Source of the DNA: Taeniopygia guttata
Lineage: Eukaryota > Chordata > Aves > Passeriformes > Estrildidae
Length of the DNA stretch: 64,000 bases
Assembly: GCF_048771995.1 (NCBI RefSeq)
Contig: NC_133026.1
Span: 60,947,001-61,011,000, forward strand
Direction: 5' to 3'
The notes under the pieces were generated by a model. That model worked only from the letters and a program-made list of their open reading frames with translations. It had not been told where the DNA came from and did no database searches. Made by a program: the position numbers and the translations under genes. Positions 34,101 to 49,100 of this stretch are shown here, in pieces. Position 1 is the first letter of the stretch. Every line of letters begins with the position of its first letter.

Positions 34101-37100
34101 CAAGTAGAGGCAAAGCATTGAGAGCAGTAAAAGGCAGATACTACCTTGGAAGAAGCTAAATACAGTCCTTCCCAAAAAAGAGTTGAGGCCTCAGAGCATT
34201 TTTACAATTTATCTCCTAATTTAAAGCTGAGTTGTATTCCTGTCTCTTGTTTCACTATAGGACTCCAACTGCTCTGTTGACTCAACATAAGCAATTTATA
34301 TTCAGAAAGTGAAACAAATATTCACAAGAAAGTATGAAAAATCTGGTTACAAGCAATGGCCTTGTCCATTTCCATGGTGAAATTTCACTTTTAACCTAAG
34401 GGCAATGGCAATTCCAATCCAAATAATGAATTATGTATTGGCTGATCCAGTCCGTACATGCAATAGCATGACATGTAGGATGTGATAAAGAACAAGAATA
34501 AATGGAGAAAACTTCCACATACAAGCTGTTTGCACAGCACATTGATGAGAATCACTGATTGGAAACAACATAGTGCTTCCCTATTGCCTAATCTCAGCTC
34601 CATACATACTCAGTATTTAAAAATAATAAAACATTATACTCAGAAAAACTGAATTGAGGTTTTTTTTCAGAGTAATTGAGACCTTAAATTCTATTTTCTG
34701 ATGATTTAACTTCACTAGGCAGGAGTCTAATTTCAAAGTTAGAATGGCAATTATTTCAATACCTTGGCTTCCATAAACCACTTGTGTTTTACAGTTTTAA
34801 GCCCATCCTGTCTCCAGATGCTCAAGTGCCCTACTCCCTCCAGTTTACCCAACTTCTGCACCCATCAGAACCACAAGGCAGAATAACTCCCGTGCTTTCT
34901 GACTTCTTTCCAAGCTCCCGATACGCTTGCAGATGGGCAATCCCATATTTTACTCAACTTCCAAAATTAACACCGAACACCCACTGGATGCCAATGGTCA
35001 ATGTTGGTACCTTGTAACCAATGATACTTGGAGACAAAAACATAAACAAGCCAAAAGGGACGTGCTGAGGTCCATCACTCACTGGGCTGAAGGTGATATA
35101 CTAGCTCAAGGAATGGAAAACTACCACTACAGGATAATAAATCCTTCTTCCAGTTCCTCTTTATCGCCATACCCTCGAGACAGTTTGTGCCAAGAACCAA
35201 CATGAAATGTATGATGAACTACCCATTAAACCCACACAGCACCACTGCACTTGAGCCAATGACAAGACAATATAAGCAGTATCAGGGAGTAAATATAAGG
35301 AAGCCCAAACAAGGAGAACCTGTGTGATCAAAGATTTAAAAAATTACTGAGCAAAACATGATAAAGCACCCACTGCTTCTTTGCCATATAAATCAGAAGT
35401 TTCTTACTTTCTCAGTGCAATTATTCTCACTATGTTCACTCTTTGGCAGATTCCAACACTTTTACAGGCAAACACAGTTCTTCAACTGAACTACTGCAGT
35501 GTGATATACACTGCTCACTGCCTTACAGCATTGTCTTCCAGTATTGCCTCTCACCTCAGCATCACATTTCTTGCAAAGAAATTGAATGGATATTCCAATA
35601 AAGGAATAATTTTCAAGGAAGTTTTGAACACTGAAGATCCAAAGGAATTCCACCTTCAGTGTTGTGATTTACGAACCAGTGAATTCAAAACACGCTAGAA
35701 CTTTGTAATACAGCCAGTAACAAGCTGAACTGCATGATGTCTGGGCTTGCCAACAGGAACCTGGGGTTCTTTCCATTTCCCTCAGCTGTGTGCCTTCTGT
35801 GCTATCTAGCTTCAAACACATTAATCAACCATACAGTTTACTATCTGACTTCAATTAGAGATACCAGAGGGCAGCACTTAAATGACAAAAATAAAAAGCC
35901 AAGAGAAGAATTTGGTTTCTTCCACCACTGACACAGCACTACTGTAATGTGTCAGTGCACACCTGGAACTGCTTGTGCTATTACTGACACAGCATAAACT
36001 GCAGAAAGCACAATAAAAAACATCCTTAGTTGCAGCATAAAAAAATATCTTTAGCATTGACTTCTTACTTTTCTTCATTGTGATTATGTTTCTTCCTTTC
36101 CTATTTCTCCATCTTTCAGCTTCATTTACTGAAGACTTTAGAGGCACAGTTTGATGGCAGTAATGCTGATGAAAATACAACAAAAAAGCACATATTATCC
36201 TAAAGAAATCTAGTAATTAAAATAAAAACTGTCAAAGAATCTCTGTGAGACATAATGACACAACAAATAGAAAGATATCCAAGAAATAACACCCACTGCG
36301 AGTTGCTCCAGCTTTAGAGTAAGAAAAGGCCATGGTGGAGTGAAAGAGAATCCAGGTGATCTAACAATATCAGAAACCTGCAGCAGTAGTGGAAGCAAGA
36401 TAAGAAAAATCCACAAATAAAATCTAAGGAAACAGTTTTGGGTAGAGCACACTTTCCTTGTGGAGTGCAGATGATGAAATCTACTGAATCACTTGGGGAT
36501 GGCTGCATTCTTGCCAAGCACAGAAAATGCCTGAAAAGTCTAAGGAAGATTCACTCCTATTCCTCAAGGTAATAGGAGAGACCACAAATAATCATCCTCT
36601 AATTCAAAATCTCTTTTAGGTAAGCCATCCCGTCAAGTGATGTGATACTAAAACCATGTGATTAACTGAGGCCAAGTAGCACATATTACACTGCTGTGGC
36701 TTGGAAAGGGAGACTCACATGGGAAATGAAACCCAAAATTCAATGTACACATCTCTTGTGCCTTCCTGCTAGATCTCTGCAGCATTTTCAAAGCCCCACC
36801 ATTTGGGGCTTACAGCTCCTTTTCTCACTCTGGAATAAAGGTGAGCACCACCACCATTAACCAAATCAATTGTAATTGGTGATTTCCATTTATTCTTCAG
36901 GACAGCATGAACAGTTACTTGCCTGCATCTAATGACAGTCCTGTTCCATAGAGGCAAGCGAGTATAAAGTTTAGACAGTTGCTCCTGCAGAGCAGTGGAG
37001 AGAAAATGAAGCAGCAGAAATAGTATGGATGCTGAAGCAAGAAGCAGGAATCAATAAGGAATCCAAACCAGAACCACAGGAGGGTGGATGGCTTATAAAA

Positions 37101-40100
37101 ATCTGAATTATCAGCAACAGAATGTAGGAACTGTGGCCCAGCACCAGATTACGAAATGAAAGATATGAAAGACCCGATACACAACTGCAACGAAATCTCC
37201 TCAGTTCAAACCTCCATTTTTATTTTTAAAGGCTTGGCTCCCAGAACTGCCTTTGGAGTGTGGCGCTCTCTCCCCATGGGGAGAAACTGTGTTAGTCTGA
37301 CAGTCTGCCTGCCAGACTTCTTTCAGTTTGATGAAGAACTGTGCTGTTTAAATCATCCATAGCTATCGTTACAGGTTACAGACATGGAGAGTCCAGCGAA
37401 ACCCAAACCCAAACAACTGCAGCTGAAACTATGCCTTGTACTTTAATCCTGTACAGAAAGGAAAGACTCTGAACCCTAGTCAGGCTGTAGCCACAACCAC
37501 AGCTGTGCCGCTGCATTAATGCTGACATGCAGTACTGCCTTCTCTTCTAAAATTCACATTACTACAACACATAAAAATGACAAATGAGTAAACCGTAAGG
37601 CAGGGTAACCTAAAAATAAAAAAGTAATACCTTTCCTTACCTGTCCTGACCTCAGCATTCAGGCTGGCAATTCTTTGTGCTTACATTCTGTGGTAAAGTT
37701 CAAGTGGATTCCCTCTCATTTATTTCATACAGTCTGTCAATCACCACCATACCAATGCACTGTAAATTACTAGGAGCGCAGCCAAGAACCAGCACGAAGG
37801 AAGTGTAATAGCTTGCATGTGAGTACAACAGTACCATGCATTACTCTTACTTGCCAGCCTCCTGTTTCAGAAGGTGGATAACATCTCTTGTAGACAAATC
37901 TGGATGTTGTTTTTTTTCCAAAACTTTCTCAAGTGTTTAATATGCATTTATCTGTCTGGACATCAAGGAGCAGAGAAAAACAAAGTCTCTCTTAAAACAA
38001 TCTTTTAGCGACTCACAGCAACAGCCTCCTCTTGTCACTGGTTATCCTAAAACACAGCAGAGGACTTATCCTGAAACTAAAGAACATATGCACCATCATC
38101 CTCCCTAATCTTACTTTTAAAAAATATTGGAAAACAACAAACTTCTGGCAGGCACTTCCAAATTAAGAAGGGATACCCCATCCAGCACCTAATGGTAACA
38201 TGATGCTTTTACAATCAGTAGCAAGAAGTAACACACATTAGGACATGACAAAGACCCAGATACAGGCTTCTACAGCAAATCCTATGTGGCAGAACAGATT
38301 TAAATATCCTGAGAGTGTGAGTCAGGAGTTACAGATCCAAGTATAAAATTCTCTCCTAATCCAGACTGTGAGATTATGTTTTGGATGTAGAGAGCCAATG
38401 CTTTGAATTCTCTCTCTCCTGTCACCCCCGCCCCTGCCATATGCTGCCACTTCTTTTCTTTACTATCAGAAGTGGCTAGGGTTTCTCTTCCCACCCCCCA
38501 ACTGCTTCATTCTCTCCCTGGCAGGCAGTCAGCTCCTCGGGCTGTGCATGTTAACACCCTGCAGCCCATAAAGTACTCACTCCGAGCTCTTGCTGCCGCT
38601 GCCAGTCGCAGGGGTGCCGTGCTGGTCACCCTGGCCCAAAACTTGGAGCCCTAAGAACCTGACAGCCCTCATCAGAATTGCCTCCATCGCTTCAGCCGAG
38701 AGCTTCTCCAGGACGATCACCCGGCACCGGCTCAGCAGCGCGGCGTTGACTTGAAAGGAAGGGTTTTCCGTGGTCGCTCCTATCAGGGTCACCGTCCCAC
38801 ACTCGACGTGAGGAAGGAAAGTGTCCTGAGCATGGGAGGGAAGCAGAAAAAGCTGATCTCAATCAATGACAACCTGAAACATCCCATGTGAGTAGGCTAC
38901 TTTTTTTTTTTGCGTCTTGTGAGACTTTGGGTTCCCTGTTGATATGATAAATAACCACATTGACAGGGCAGTTCATCTGCATACATATGGAAATGATTTT
39001 ATTTCATGCACCCAACATCTTAATAATAAATGACTGCACTGAGAATGACCCTATCAGCTGAAAAGGAATAGGGTAAAGAAATCTGCAAATTTTGTGTTTG
39101 TGTGACTTTGGTTTATTGCATGGCAACACAAGAAATCATGAAACTACCTTATCAAGTATAACAGTGGGGCTACTCCTAAATACACTTTGAATCAACCTTT
39201 AGGGCTACAATTCCCTGCCTAATTCTGTACTCAAAAAACTAGAGGAAGATTACAGAATAGTTCAATTTAAATACAGTAGTATTTCTGTAGTACGGAATTG
39301 AAGCTTTCCATGGTACAACTGAAAAAAATCTTATACTTAGGAATGGAAAAAGAAAAAAAGCCCAAGTGATGGCTGCAGTGTCATCCTGAAGTACTATGCC
39401 GTGAGTTTTCTTCTCACACAGAAGAGAGGACAACATTAAAATAACCACCTTTGGCACATTCACATTCTAGACCTTTGTAAAGGTAATACAGAATGCTACC
39501 CCCCAGACGGAGGCTGAAATGAAGATATATGCAGCAGACATTACTAACATGACTTTGCAAAAATAAAGTCTCATAAAAATATCATATAAAGACTGGCACA
39601 TAAGTATAACTCAGCCTTTTATTTAAATCCTTGAATCACAGTAATTAAATGCTGGTTGGAAGTTAGCTAAGGAATTTAATTTTTACATTTCTCCCAAATT
39701 CATCTACTAAAAGTATTAACATTGAAATTAAAAGCCCAGAGGAATGTATCACCTTAAGGCAAAGTGGGAGATTTTACAGAAGTGCTGACAAAGGCTCTTT
39801 TAAAAAAGCAGTGTAGTACAATACCTGCTGAGACTTATTGAAACGATGGATCTCATCAATAAAGAGGATAGTTTTTCTCTTGAAGAGCCTTTTTTCATTC
39901 TGGGCTTGGCTGATGACATCTCGAACATCATTTGTCTTGGCACTTGTGGCTGACAGTGTCACAAACCTCATGCCATTCTTTTTGCTGCTGTTGGCTATGA
40001 TGTGTGCCAGTGTAGTCTGAAACAGCAATAGGAGAAAGCTTTGTAAAAATCAATTCAGACACAAAGTACCAATTTAAAAGAAATATGTAAAGAACAAAGG

Positions 40101-43100
40101 TATATTTTGTACATAGGGACAGTGTTGACAGTTTACAGAGTTAAGGCATTTTAGCTCACGTTATTCTAGGGCACAGAAGACTTAAAAACTTCCTGCTAGA
40201 GGTAGCTGCCAATTCCTCTGCTGCATTTCCAATGCCTGCACTTTTACGTACCAGACCCAGTGAGCCTCAGCACTGAAAAGGACAGCACTGACAGCTGTCT
40301 CCTTTGTCACGGAAGAAGAACTCTCTGCCAAATACATTTCTGTCACAGAAGACGGGCTGACTGCAATTCTCTGTGCAGTTATTTTGTGGGGCACGTTAAT
40401 GGATAAAGAGCTGGACTACCCCAAGACACCTGCCTAAGAGCTCACAGTGCAACTGCATGTGAGAAATACAAAACTACAATGTTATTAACTAAACCATTTT
40501 ATATTTCAAATACACATAAAAATGAAATTAATCAGACTGCAATTTCTATAAAAGCATGAGAACATTAGCATTAGAAATTTACATGAGTACATAGGAAAAT
40601 GTAACTCTTAAATCTAAATAGTCAACAGTAATCAAATGCTGGCCCCGGGAAGCAAAAGGCAGCTGACTGAACAAACTGGCTAGTTTTAGTAAGCAGTTAT
40701 ATTGTTTTTCTGTCCTTATGAACAACCTCTTCAAATCCAACTTTATTTATAATTTCACTTAGCCTACCAAAGCACAGACACAACCTCCACCAAACTCCTA
40801 GGTAGATTTACTACACTGGAACATATCACAGACATGATTTTGAGACTTTCCTTCACAGCCCTTAGTAAACACAGGTATATGCCCCAAAGAGAGTGTATCT
40901 CTATTTGAAAGTACTGCCAGAGAAAACGGGTGATTCTTCCTTCAAGCTCACTGTTTTATTAGAGAAGGATCCAAAGGAGATCGAAGACAGGAGAGCCTCA
41001 GCAGATGAGGACTGGGACAGGTGCCAACAAAACCACCTCAGAAGATATTCTAAGTGCTGAGGTTAAAGCAGCAGGTGGTGTCAACCTGATCCTCTTGCAG
41101 GGAGGCTGCAGAAACCAGCACCTACCACTTGGCTACCAACGGTGTTGCAGTACCCAGCTCTGTTCATTTAATGGATCTCCTTGTCCCTGAAACTGCAACC
41201 AGCCCAAGTTAGAAAATGGGAGGCTAAGGAGAAGGATATACTGTTGTTTATTCTTGCTTTACTTTTAGTAAGGGCTTCCTGATTGCTTTCAGAAGTGGTG
41301 TCATTTCAGGTCCTGATACAAGATTCGCATCCCATGTCCGATTCTTCCTCTCTTCCTGGAGCTCAATCCACCAGCCCATCCCCAACTTCTATCATTACAG
41401 AGGACAAGACCGGAAAGACACTTGGAAAGTGTTTGCAGCAAAGTTGACAGATATTAGAAAGATCTGAGAAAATAAACAAATAAGCAAATTCCACCCCTAC
41501 TCCACCAAAACCACAAGAAAACTATCTTTGAAACTGAGCTACCAAGTTAAAACCAATATTCGTGTTTCTTTACAAAAGGGTCTTGATTCAGAATGTAACT
41601 TCAGAGGATATATCCATGCCTTAAAAATCTCTGAAAGCACAGAAACACCAATACATCAAATTTGGGGACGAAAAAGGAAAATGTACCTCTTCCTTCTCTA
41701 AAAGTGACAGTGGTGAGAGAACGAAGAAAAAAAGTAAAGCAGCTACTCTTCTTGTAGCTCCACTTGGACTGGTAGCTCACACTGTACCCTGGCCATCACT
41801 CAGAGAGTTTTGTTACTTACAAAAAAAGCAGTAAGGACTTTGTTTTAAACACATGCACAGGAGTCTGTATTTCCAACTCTAATTTAGGGAAAAAAGATCA
41901 AAGAGATTTGTTTGAAAGTTACCGTTAGACCAAGAATCAACTTGAAATCTGCTGCATGGATCTCAGCCAGCAGATACCTCTCTCCCTCTGCCAACTTGTG
42001 GGTCACCAAAGGTTGCAATAAGAATAACATACATTGCCTTTCAAATGCAATGCTTGACAAGGACAGGCATGTTCACAGCCTCTTCCTTCTGTTCTGCACA
42101 ATCAATCATTCAGCAAGTCAAACTGCCTATCACACAGATGTAAAACTTTCCCTGGTTCTCTGAAAGACTTCCCATGAGTTCAGGTTTTTTATACTGCTTT
42201 TTGTCCTACCATCTCAAGCAAAAGTCAGCACCAAGCTACAGTTTTCTCCCTCTTTGTTACTACAGGGTACAAACTAAAGGAACACATAACCTAGTGGAGA
42301 ATTCACATAAGCAAAGAAGCTTAAGTATGAAGGCACTAGCACAGAACAACTAACTCATGTGCTAGTTTCCCTCATGGGCAGTGCATTTAAGAGACAAGAA
42401 GAATATTAGAAACCTGATATGGAATAAGGCAGAAGAAAACACACTGATTATCCTTCGTCATCTAAAATAAATTTTGAACTTTTATTCCTACAGTGGAAAA
42501 CAAATCTCTTAAAATAGTGACACTGATGTTGCAATTTACTGTAAGTACCCCTAAATCAGAAACTGCATAACAGGCAGAAAAAGGAAATCCAAACAAGTTG
42601 ATAATGCGCTCCTTTTATTATACAGGTGTTTCTTATTTAGTTCATGTTTTCTTCTTTATGGGAAGGAGCAGGAATATTATTTCCCACAAACTAAGAATGG
42701 GAGTGATCCAGTGATCCTGCAAACTAACCTTTTGCTAACTTCACTAAAAAGTACACGTTACAAAGCTCACAGTGTAATATCCTTGCCCCTTCCAGAAACA
42801 ATTCTTAGTTCTCTTCTACTATGATGCTAAACTATTCAAACTCGTACCTATTATCTCAACTTTTATGCTGAATACTGTGAGACCTTACTGATCTACCTGT
42901 TTAGACAAGCTAGAGCACTGACATCATAAAAAGCTGATCTGAAACAGACATATATTCACCAAGAAACTTCTGAACGATTATTCACCAATGAATAACACTT
43001 AACTTCAGCCTTTGGTCATTTATTTCCACACCCATTATACACAGAACAAACACTTAACTACTGAAACTCTCCTTCACCATCTTCATTTGCTTTGTGTCAG

Positions 43101-46100
43101 CCCAAATGAGAATATCCTTTCCCAGTGGCTGAAAAGATCTCAAATTTACAAACAACCAGCAACCAACCAACCAAACAAAAAACCCCCAACCCCAAACAAA
43201 CAAGCTCGCTCACAACAACTATGCTACCTGTTTTTCTAGGCTTTGATACAAGTTATGGATTAAACAAAAGCAACCCACAAAGCATGCTTGGCTCCATACA
43301 CCTCATACTGTGAGAGTAGAAAAGTCAATCAGATTTGCTGTTTGGTAAGCTGGGTGCTTGTACTATGAGACAAGAATTTTCTGTATACGCAGAAGTTTCC
43401 CTGACTGGGCAACACTCTTTAAGTATGAACTATTTCTCTCCTCTCTGCACTGCCATTAGTCAATGTGCCCTCACATCCACGGCTGGAAGAAACCAGTAAA
43501 AAGCTCGTACAAGTTAAGTCAGTCTTACCGATGTTGATGTTCAAGGACTACCTGCTCAGAAGTAAAGGTGGTCTTTTTGATTTTTGCAGCCCTGTACCAG
43601 GCCATTAAACTATGCTCATCACATTAACTCACCAAAGCTCCTGACAAGAATGAAGACTGGTACTGCCTAGCTCACTTCAGGAAGTGGAACTGGAAAAAAC
43701 TGGGAAGGGATTAGAACACAGAGTTAGATCATATCAAGAATACCCCGTGAAACCTAAGGTCCCTCATGGTTCTCCCAGGAAGCCTGTATGCTCTGCCAGG
43801 CTACATTTAGGTGACCAAAGCAAATCTGGCACAGACTGGTACAAGTGCAGCGCAGCATGGATTACTCCTGAGCAGGGATAATCTAGTTGCCATCTAGGTT
43901 TCTCCAACAAGTGACTTTGATGGTTTGTTCCAGAGCAAATCACAATGTGAATTATGTTTGTGGCAGGGATGACACAAACATGACTGGTAAGCCTAGCGCA
44001 AAACACAACAGGCAAGTTACACCTGCAGACTTGTATGGTCTAAGCTATGTTATCAGCGTGCTGAACTAGCACCCTGATTTTCTTTGCTGCTGTTTGACCA
44101 TGACTTTCTGGCTATTTTTTGCTTTTCCTTTATTCTTGCCAGGATTTCCAAATCTTTGTTTACATGGTGTTGCCATCAATGGCCTCCCTTCACCCTCAAC
44201 CCTCCCTTTGCTGGCAGCAGGGCCGTATTGTGGCTGCCAAGCAATCGGGAAAGGCTGTGCTCTGTTTCACTGCCTTGAGGGAGACACCAACAGCATCCCT
44301 GGATGCCGCACAGGGCAGCAGTTCTCTGGGATGTAGTTCTGTGGATGTTCTCTGTACCACACTGCGTCACAGGAGATAAGCCAGGCCGTGTCTAAAGGAA
44401 ATTGGCAGCACAGCAGGTGAACATGGCCTGGGCACACTGTCTATACAGATAAACACAATCAAAAGTAGCAGCAGTTGGCATTTATATAAGGGCAGATACT
44501 ATTCTTACCCATCTTGTTTGGTTCCTCAAACCCCAAATAGCCCACTGAGATACTACTGGAGGAGTAAGTGTCACTGAACAAGAGACACAGCATGTGCTTT
44601 ACAGCACTTCCAGAATCCAAACCCAATCAAGCATAAACAGATGCAAGGTCATTGCATAATGTTTGTTGAAATGGAGCTGTATCTCCATTTGCTGCATCCT
44701 GACTTGGGTACTTACATTCCAACTGCTTTATGGATACAATTGTATCTTCTCTTCCAGTGTGCTCTTCCTAGAGAGCCACTCCAAGTTATTCCTGATTTAG
44801 ACTGCCATAAGCAAAAACAAGCACACTGCATTACAACACTGCTCCCAGGCAACTGCAAAGACAAATCCATTTTTTAGAGCTATCCTGGACTTTTGAGTTG
44901 ACACTACTGTAAAAGACATGATGCATTTTCAGTTTAAAATTTCATGCTAATCAATTTAGAGAACTCATTACTTCAAATGGTTCAAATCAGGCCCCAAGCT
45001 GTATGAGTAAGAGAGGATGAAATACACTCAAGCAATCAACCTGTTAGGTAACCACTAGAATTGGCAAAACAGGAAGCACTGGGAAGCCCTAATAAATACA
45101 TGGGCACCAAAATAGGTGTTGGACTCTCTACTTGTGTTTCAGTAAGTCATTTATTGAATGCAAACAAAGAAAAGAAATACAAGGGATTTCTAGAAATAAA
45201 ATATAATGTCAGAGAAGATTTGATAGAAACTTCAAAGACAACTTACTGGGGTTTTTAATGTTTTGCACTCATACCAACATTGCATATTTTATCTTATTAG
45301 TAGAGTGCACACATAAATCTCAAAAAATCATTCATGAATGCTCTTTGTCTTATCTTCTATAAAGAGTGGGTTCATGCCACTTGGTACCTATTTTTTTCTT
45401 GTTACGCAGCAGTCATAAGAGGGAATGTTTACAGTATTTAAATACAGAATGTTCAGGTTTATAAGGCTTAAACTTCATCTGTGGCAGCAAAATTATTCGG
45501 TGCTCAAGTTACGCTGTGTCCCCCCGCTAACTCTTTACTAAAATTGGTGCCCCAATGGCAGACATGCAAAAATCTAAATCCCTGTATTAAGGTGCCATAA
45601 ATCACAGTACAGCTTACTCACATTACACTCGGATTTATACAGGCCTTTAAAAATTTGCATAGTCAGTATGAACAAGCTAACTGTTCCTAAGTTAATAACC
45701 ACGGCATCTCTTTGAAGCAGTGTTTCTTCTGGCCTGAGTCTGGTCAGCTTCTTAAAAGAAGGAAACTAGGTCCTGTGTTCAAGACTTCAGAGTGACAAAA
45801 GTGCAAACAAAAAGTCAAAGTCTTTTCACACAGAGCACCTTGGCTTCCTATGTAATTAGGATGACAGATTCAAGGTACAAAGATCATGTTCCCTTAAAGT
45901 AAGAGGATGGAAACTCAAAAGAAAAGAGGATCACAAAGGAAATACCCACATTTTTTCTTTTCAATTTTGAGGATGTTTCCTTGAATATTCAAGTGCAACG
46001 AAGGCCAAAATTGACTTGAGCAGAGCAGTTACATAGCACACATGTTTTTATGCCAATACCTAGCTTTATTGTTCTCATGATAAAAATTCTCCAAAAGTAC

Positions 46101-49100
46101 TCCTGACCTACAATATGAAATATTACATTTATAGCACTTTAAAAGGCAAGATTATTTTCTTCTTGCTTAGAAAAAGTCTGTTAAACTACAATTTTTTATA
46201 AAGGTCCAGACTAAAAAATATAAAAATTTATTTGAAATTTGGCCTTGTTGATTTATTCCATGTTCAGGTTTTTTTTTTTTTTTTTACTTAGTCCTGCTCT
46301 ACCCTTTTCAAAAGTATCAGTTAGCATGGCATTTGGCTGTAGAAATGGAAGAAGGCATAGATGGGCTGCAATAACCAGATTCCATGGGTAGCAAGAGCCT
46401 GAAGAGGTTTAAGAAATGTATGACCACCTTACACAGCACTTCTGAATTTAGACCAACATATCTAATTATGCTGCTATTTTAGCTCTTTGATGGGCAGAGC
46501 TTAGCATATGGCCTTGTTACATATGAGACTATACAGTGAGCATTTATTTCTTAGTGTTTTTCCTGCTGAAGAACACTGTACTTAATGGAAGAAGTTTTTG
46601 CTGATCAGTCCAACCAGGTCCTGAGGCAGTGAGAATACTTATCTTCCACAGGATCTTTCAAGTTTTCAAGCCTTAAGTTGCTTTCTCATGAAATGTTTTC
46701 TCAGACATATTATATACATACAACTCAAATAGTAAGTGAGCAAGATAGGCAGGCAAGAACTGATCTCCTTTTCCATCTTCAGGCAGACTACTTTGATTGC
46801 ATGTTAAATCTGTAAGGAGAGGAATTTTACAAGGACATATCCAAGATAAGAAGTTTCAGATATTTAACTCAGACAGACAATATGATTTATGGAGAAGAAG
46901 GCCTGAGATAAAACTCTAGCACCATCCTAGAAATACTGATAAACATAGGTGAAGGGGAAAAGTTCAACTTTTTGCAGAAGGAATTTCTGTTTCAGCCAAT
47001 AATGGATGTTTCATCAGGAGCTAGCTGAAAGCACATACACTCAAAACTCTGCTAATAAGGAATAACCTAGAAAGCAGACAAGTTACCCAATAATATAAGT
47101 ACTCAGTGAGCAAAAATATAACAGATGAGTTGTGGAACTGTTCTTTGATGGGTCAAAGGGCACAGAAATTATGCAAGTCAGACAACTGGGGAGCAACAGA
47201 ATATAAGCTCTGTGAAAAGCAAGCTTACTAAATACAATTATGCGTAAAGCATATGGGTGAGGAGGATGCGTCATATGAAAGGAGAATTAAAGCTATGACA
47301 TTACAGGGATAAAACAGATCAGCCATTACTCAAAGACGCTTTCAGAAGGTTTCAAAGCCACCTAAAGAAGACCTGGAACACAACTGTTAAACTGTCACAA
47401 GCTCATGAAGAAGCACTTCCATGGTCAAAGCCAGGTGCATTCATCAGATCACAACCCAAAGGCCACTGAAGCCAGTGCCAGTTTGCAGAGACTGCTCTGC
47501 AGCCTTTGCTTTGCTACCACTGTACTTTTACAGCTTTTTTTTTCCTGCGCAAAGAGGGCTTCAAGAAAGAGCAAGCACATGCTGTTGACAGAGAATAAGA
47601 AACAAAAGGCAGGAAACCACAAAAATATAGAAGCAAGCCCCTGAATGTGTTACTCATTCAGAAAGGAGAATTCCTATTTATTAAAGAACTGAATTCCACT
47701 TCTCTTTCTGGCCACCATACTTCAGTCAATCCTTCTTCCCTTTAATCAGGTTTCAGAAACAGCCCTTCTTTCTGAGCCCTTCTATTCTGAGCTCTTTATT
47801 TTCTGCTATTACTTTGTTATTTTAAAGTAGCAATTACTGAAGTTCACTAGTTGGTTATTTTGAGGTGTATGTTATCTAGCCTAAAAAACCTGCTGTATCA
47901 TTGCTAATACTAGTTATTTAATTCTAACACCTGCTCCTTATTTACTGCGATTGACTAGCATTACTATTCAAATACCACATATCAAGTCTCTTTTATTTTC
48001 AATTAAGTATGTTGACAAGAGCAAGCTGCTGCTCTGTCCTTAACTTCTCTGCTAAGCATGAATTACTTCCCCTATCCCAGATTTCTCAAATATACTCTCA
48101 CACAGCCAACACACCAAATTATATAAATCGATACATGAAACTTAATGCTGTGAACACACTAGACTGACACAGAAAACTGTATCTTGTTTGCCCTGCCACA
48201 CCACAAATCTGAAATACGCAGAATAACAGGACAATATTAAGGCAAGATCTTAAAGACTGCTCAAGCATAACTGAAGCATTCCTTTGGACCTTCCCTCACA
48301 ACAACTGTGGATCCCTTCATTGCTGTGCTAGAGGGTCTTTGGGGATTCACGATGGCCCCTGGTATGTTAAGGAGGCAGAACACAAAGATGCAGTGGTGAG
48401 ATCCCACAAAGACCCATCAGCCTAAAAGTGGTTGAAGGTGGATGAATGCCTAGCCCTAAGACTACCTGCCTTCCACACCTTACACTGCTACCTTCTCTAA
48501 GAGGCAAGAATTTGTAGGCTAAAACAAACCTAGCACTCACAAATTGTGCTGCATCAATCTGCTGGTTTCTTCTATTTAGAGAGTCTGTGTTGCTGTTTTT
48601 CAGCTTCTCAGCCATTAACTAAACCACGGCTTGTGTTTTAGGTACGGACTTTGGAGTCACAAAATCTGAACTACCTGAAAGCAAGAGAGGCTTTGTGTAA
48701 CCTAAGTTCAAATTGCATGGAGCGGGGCTGATGGGGGTGGACCAATTCTATTTTATTCATGAGGCAGGTTGTGTTTTTTGTACTCTTAAAGTGAAAAGTA
48801 GTGGACATCAGCCAACATAAGGAACCTACAAAAGAAACAGAGAAGAGAAGAGAAAAGGGCGAAGGAAGCAGTGAGTCCGAAAATTAACAGGTTATACGTG
48901 CAGCGGCCTCAAGAGCCACGTGAAGCAGCGCCGGCCCGACCCCGCAGGCGGGGAGCGGGGCTGGCCGCACTCACCTTCCCGCAGCCCGGCGGCCCCCAGA
49001 GGATGAGGGAGGGGATTTCGTGGGACTCCAGCAGGGACCGCAGCAGGGTCTGCGCCCCCAGCACCCGCTCCTGCCGCACGTAGCTGCCCAGCGTGTCCGG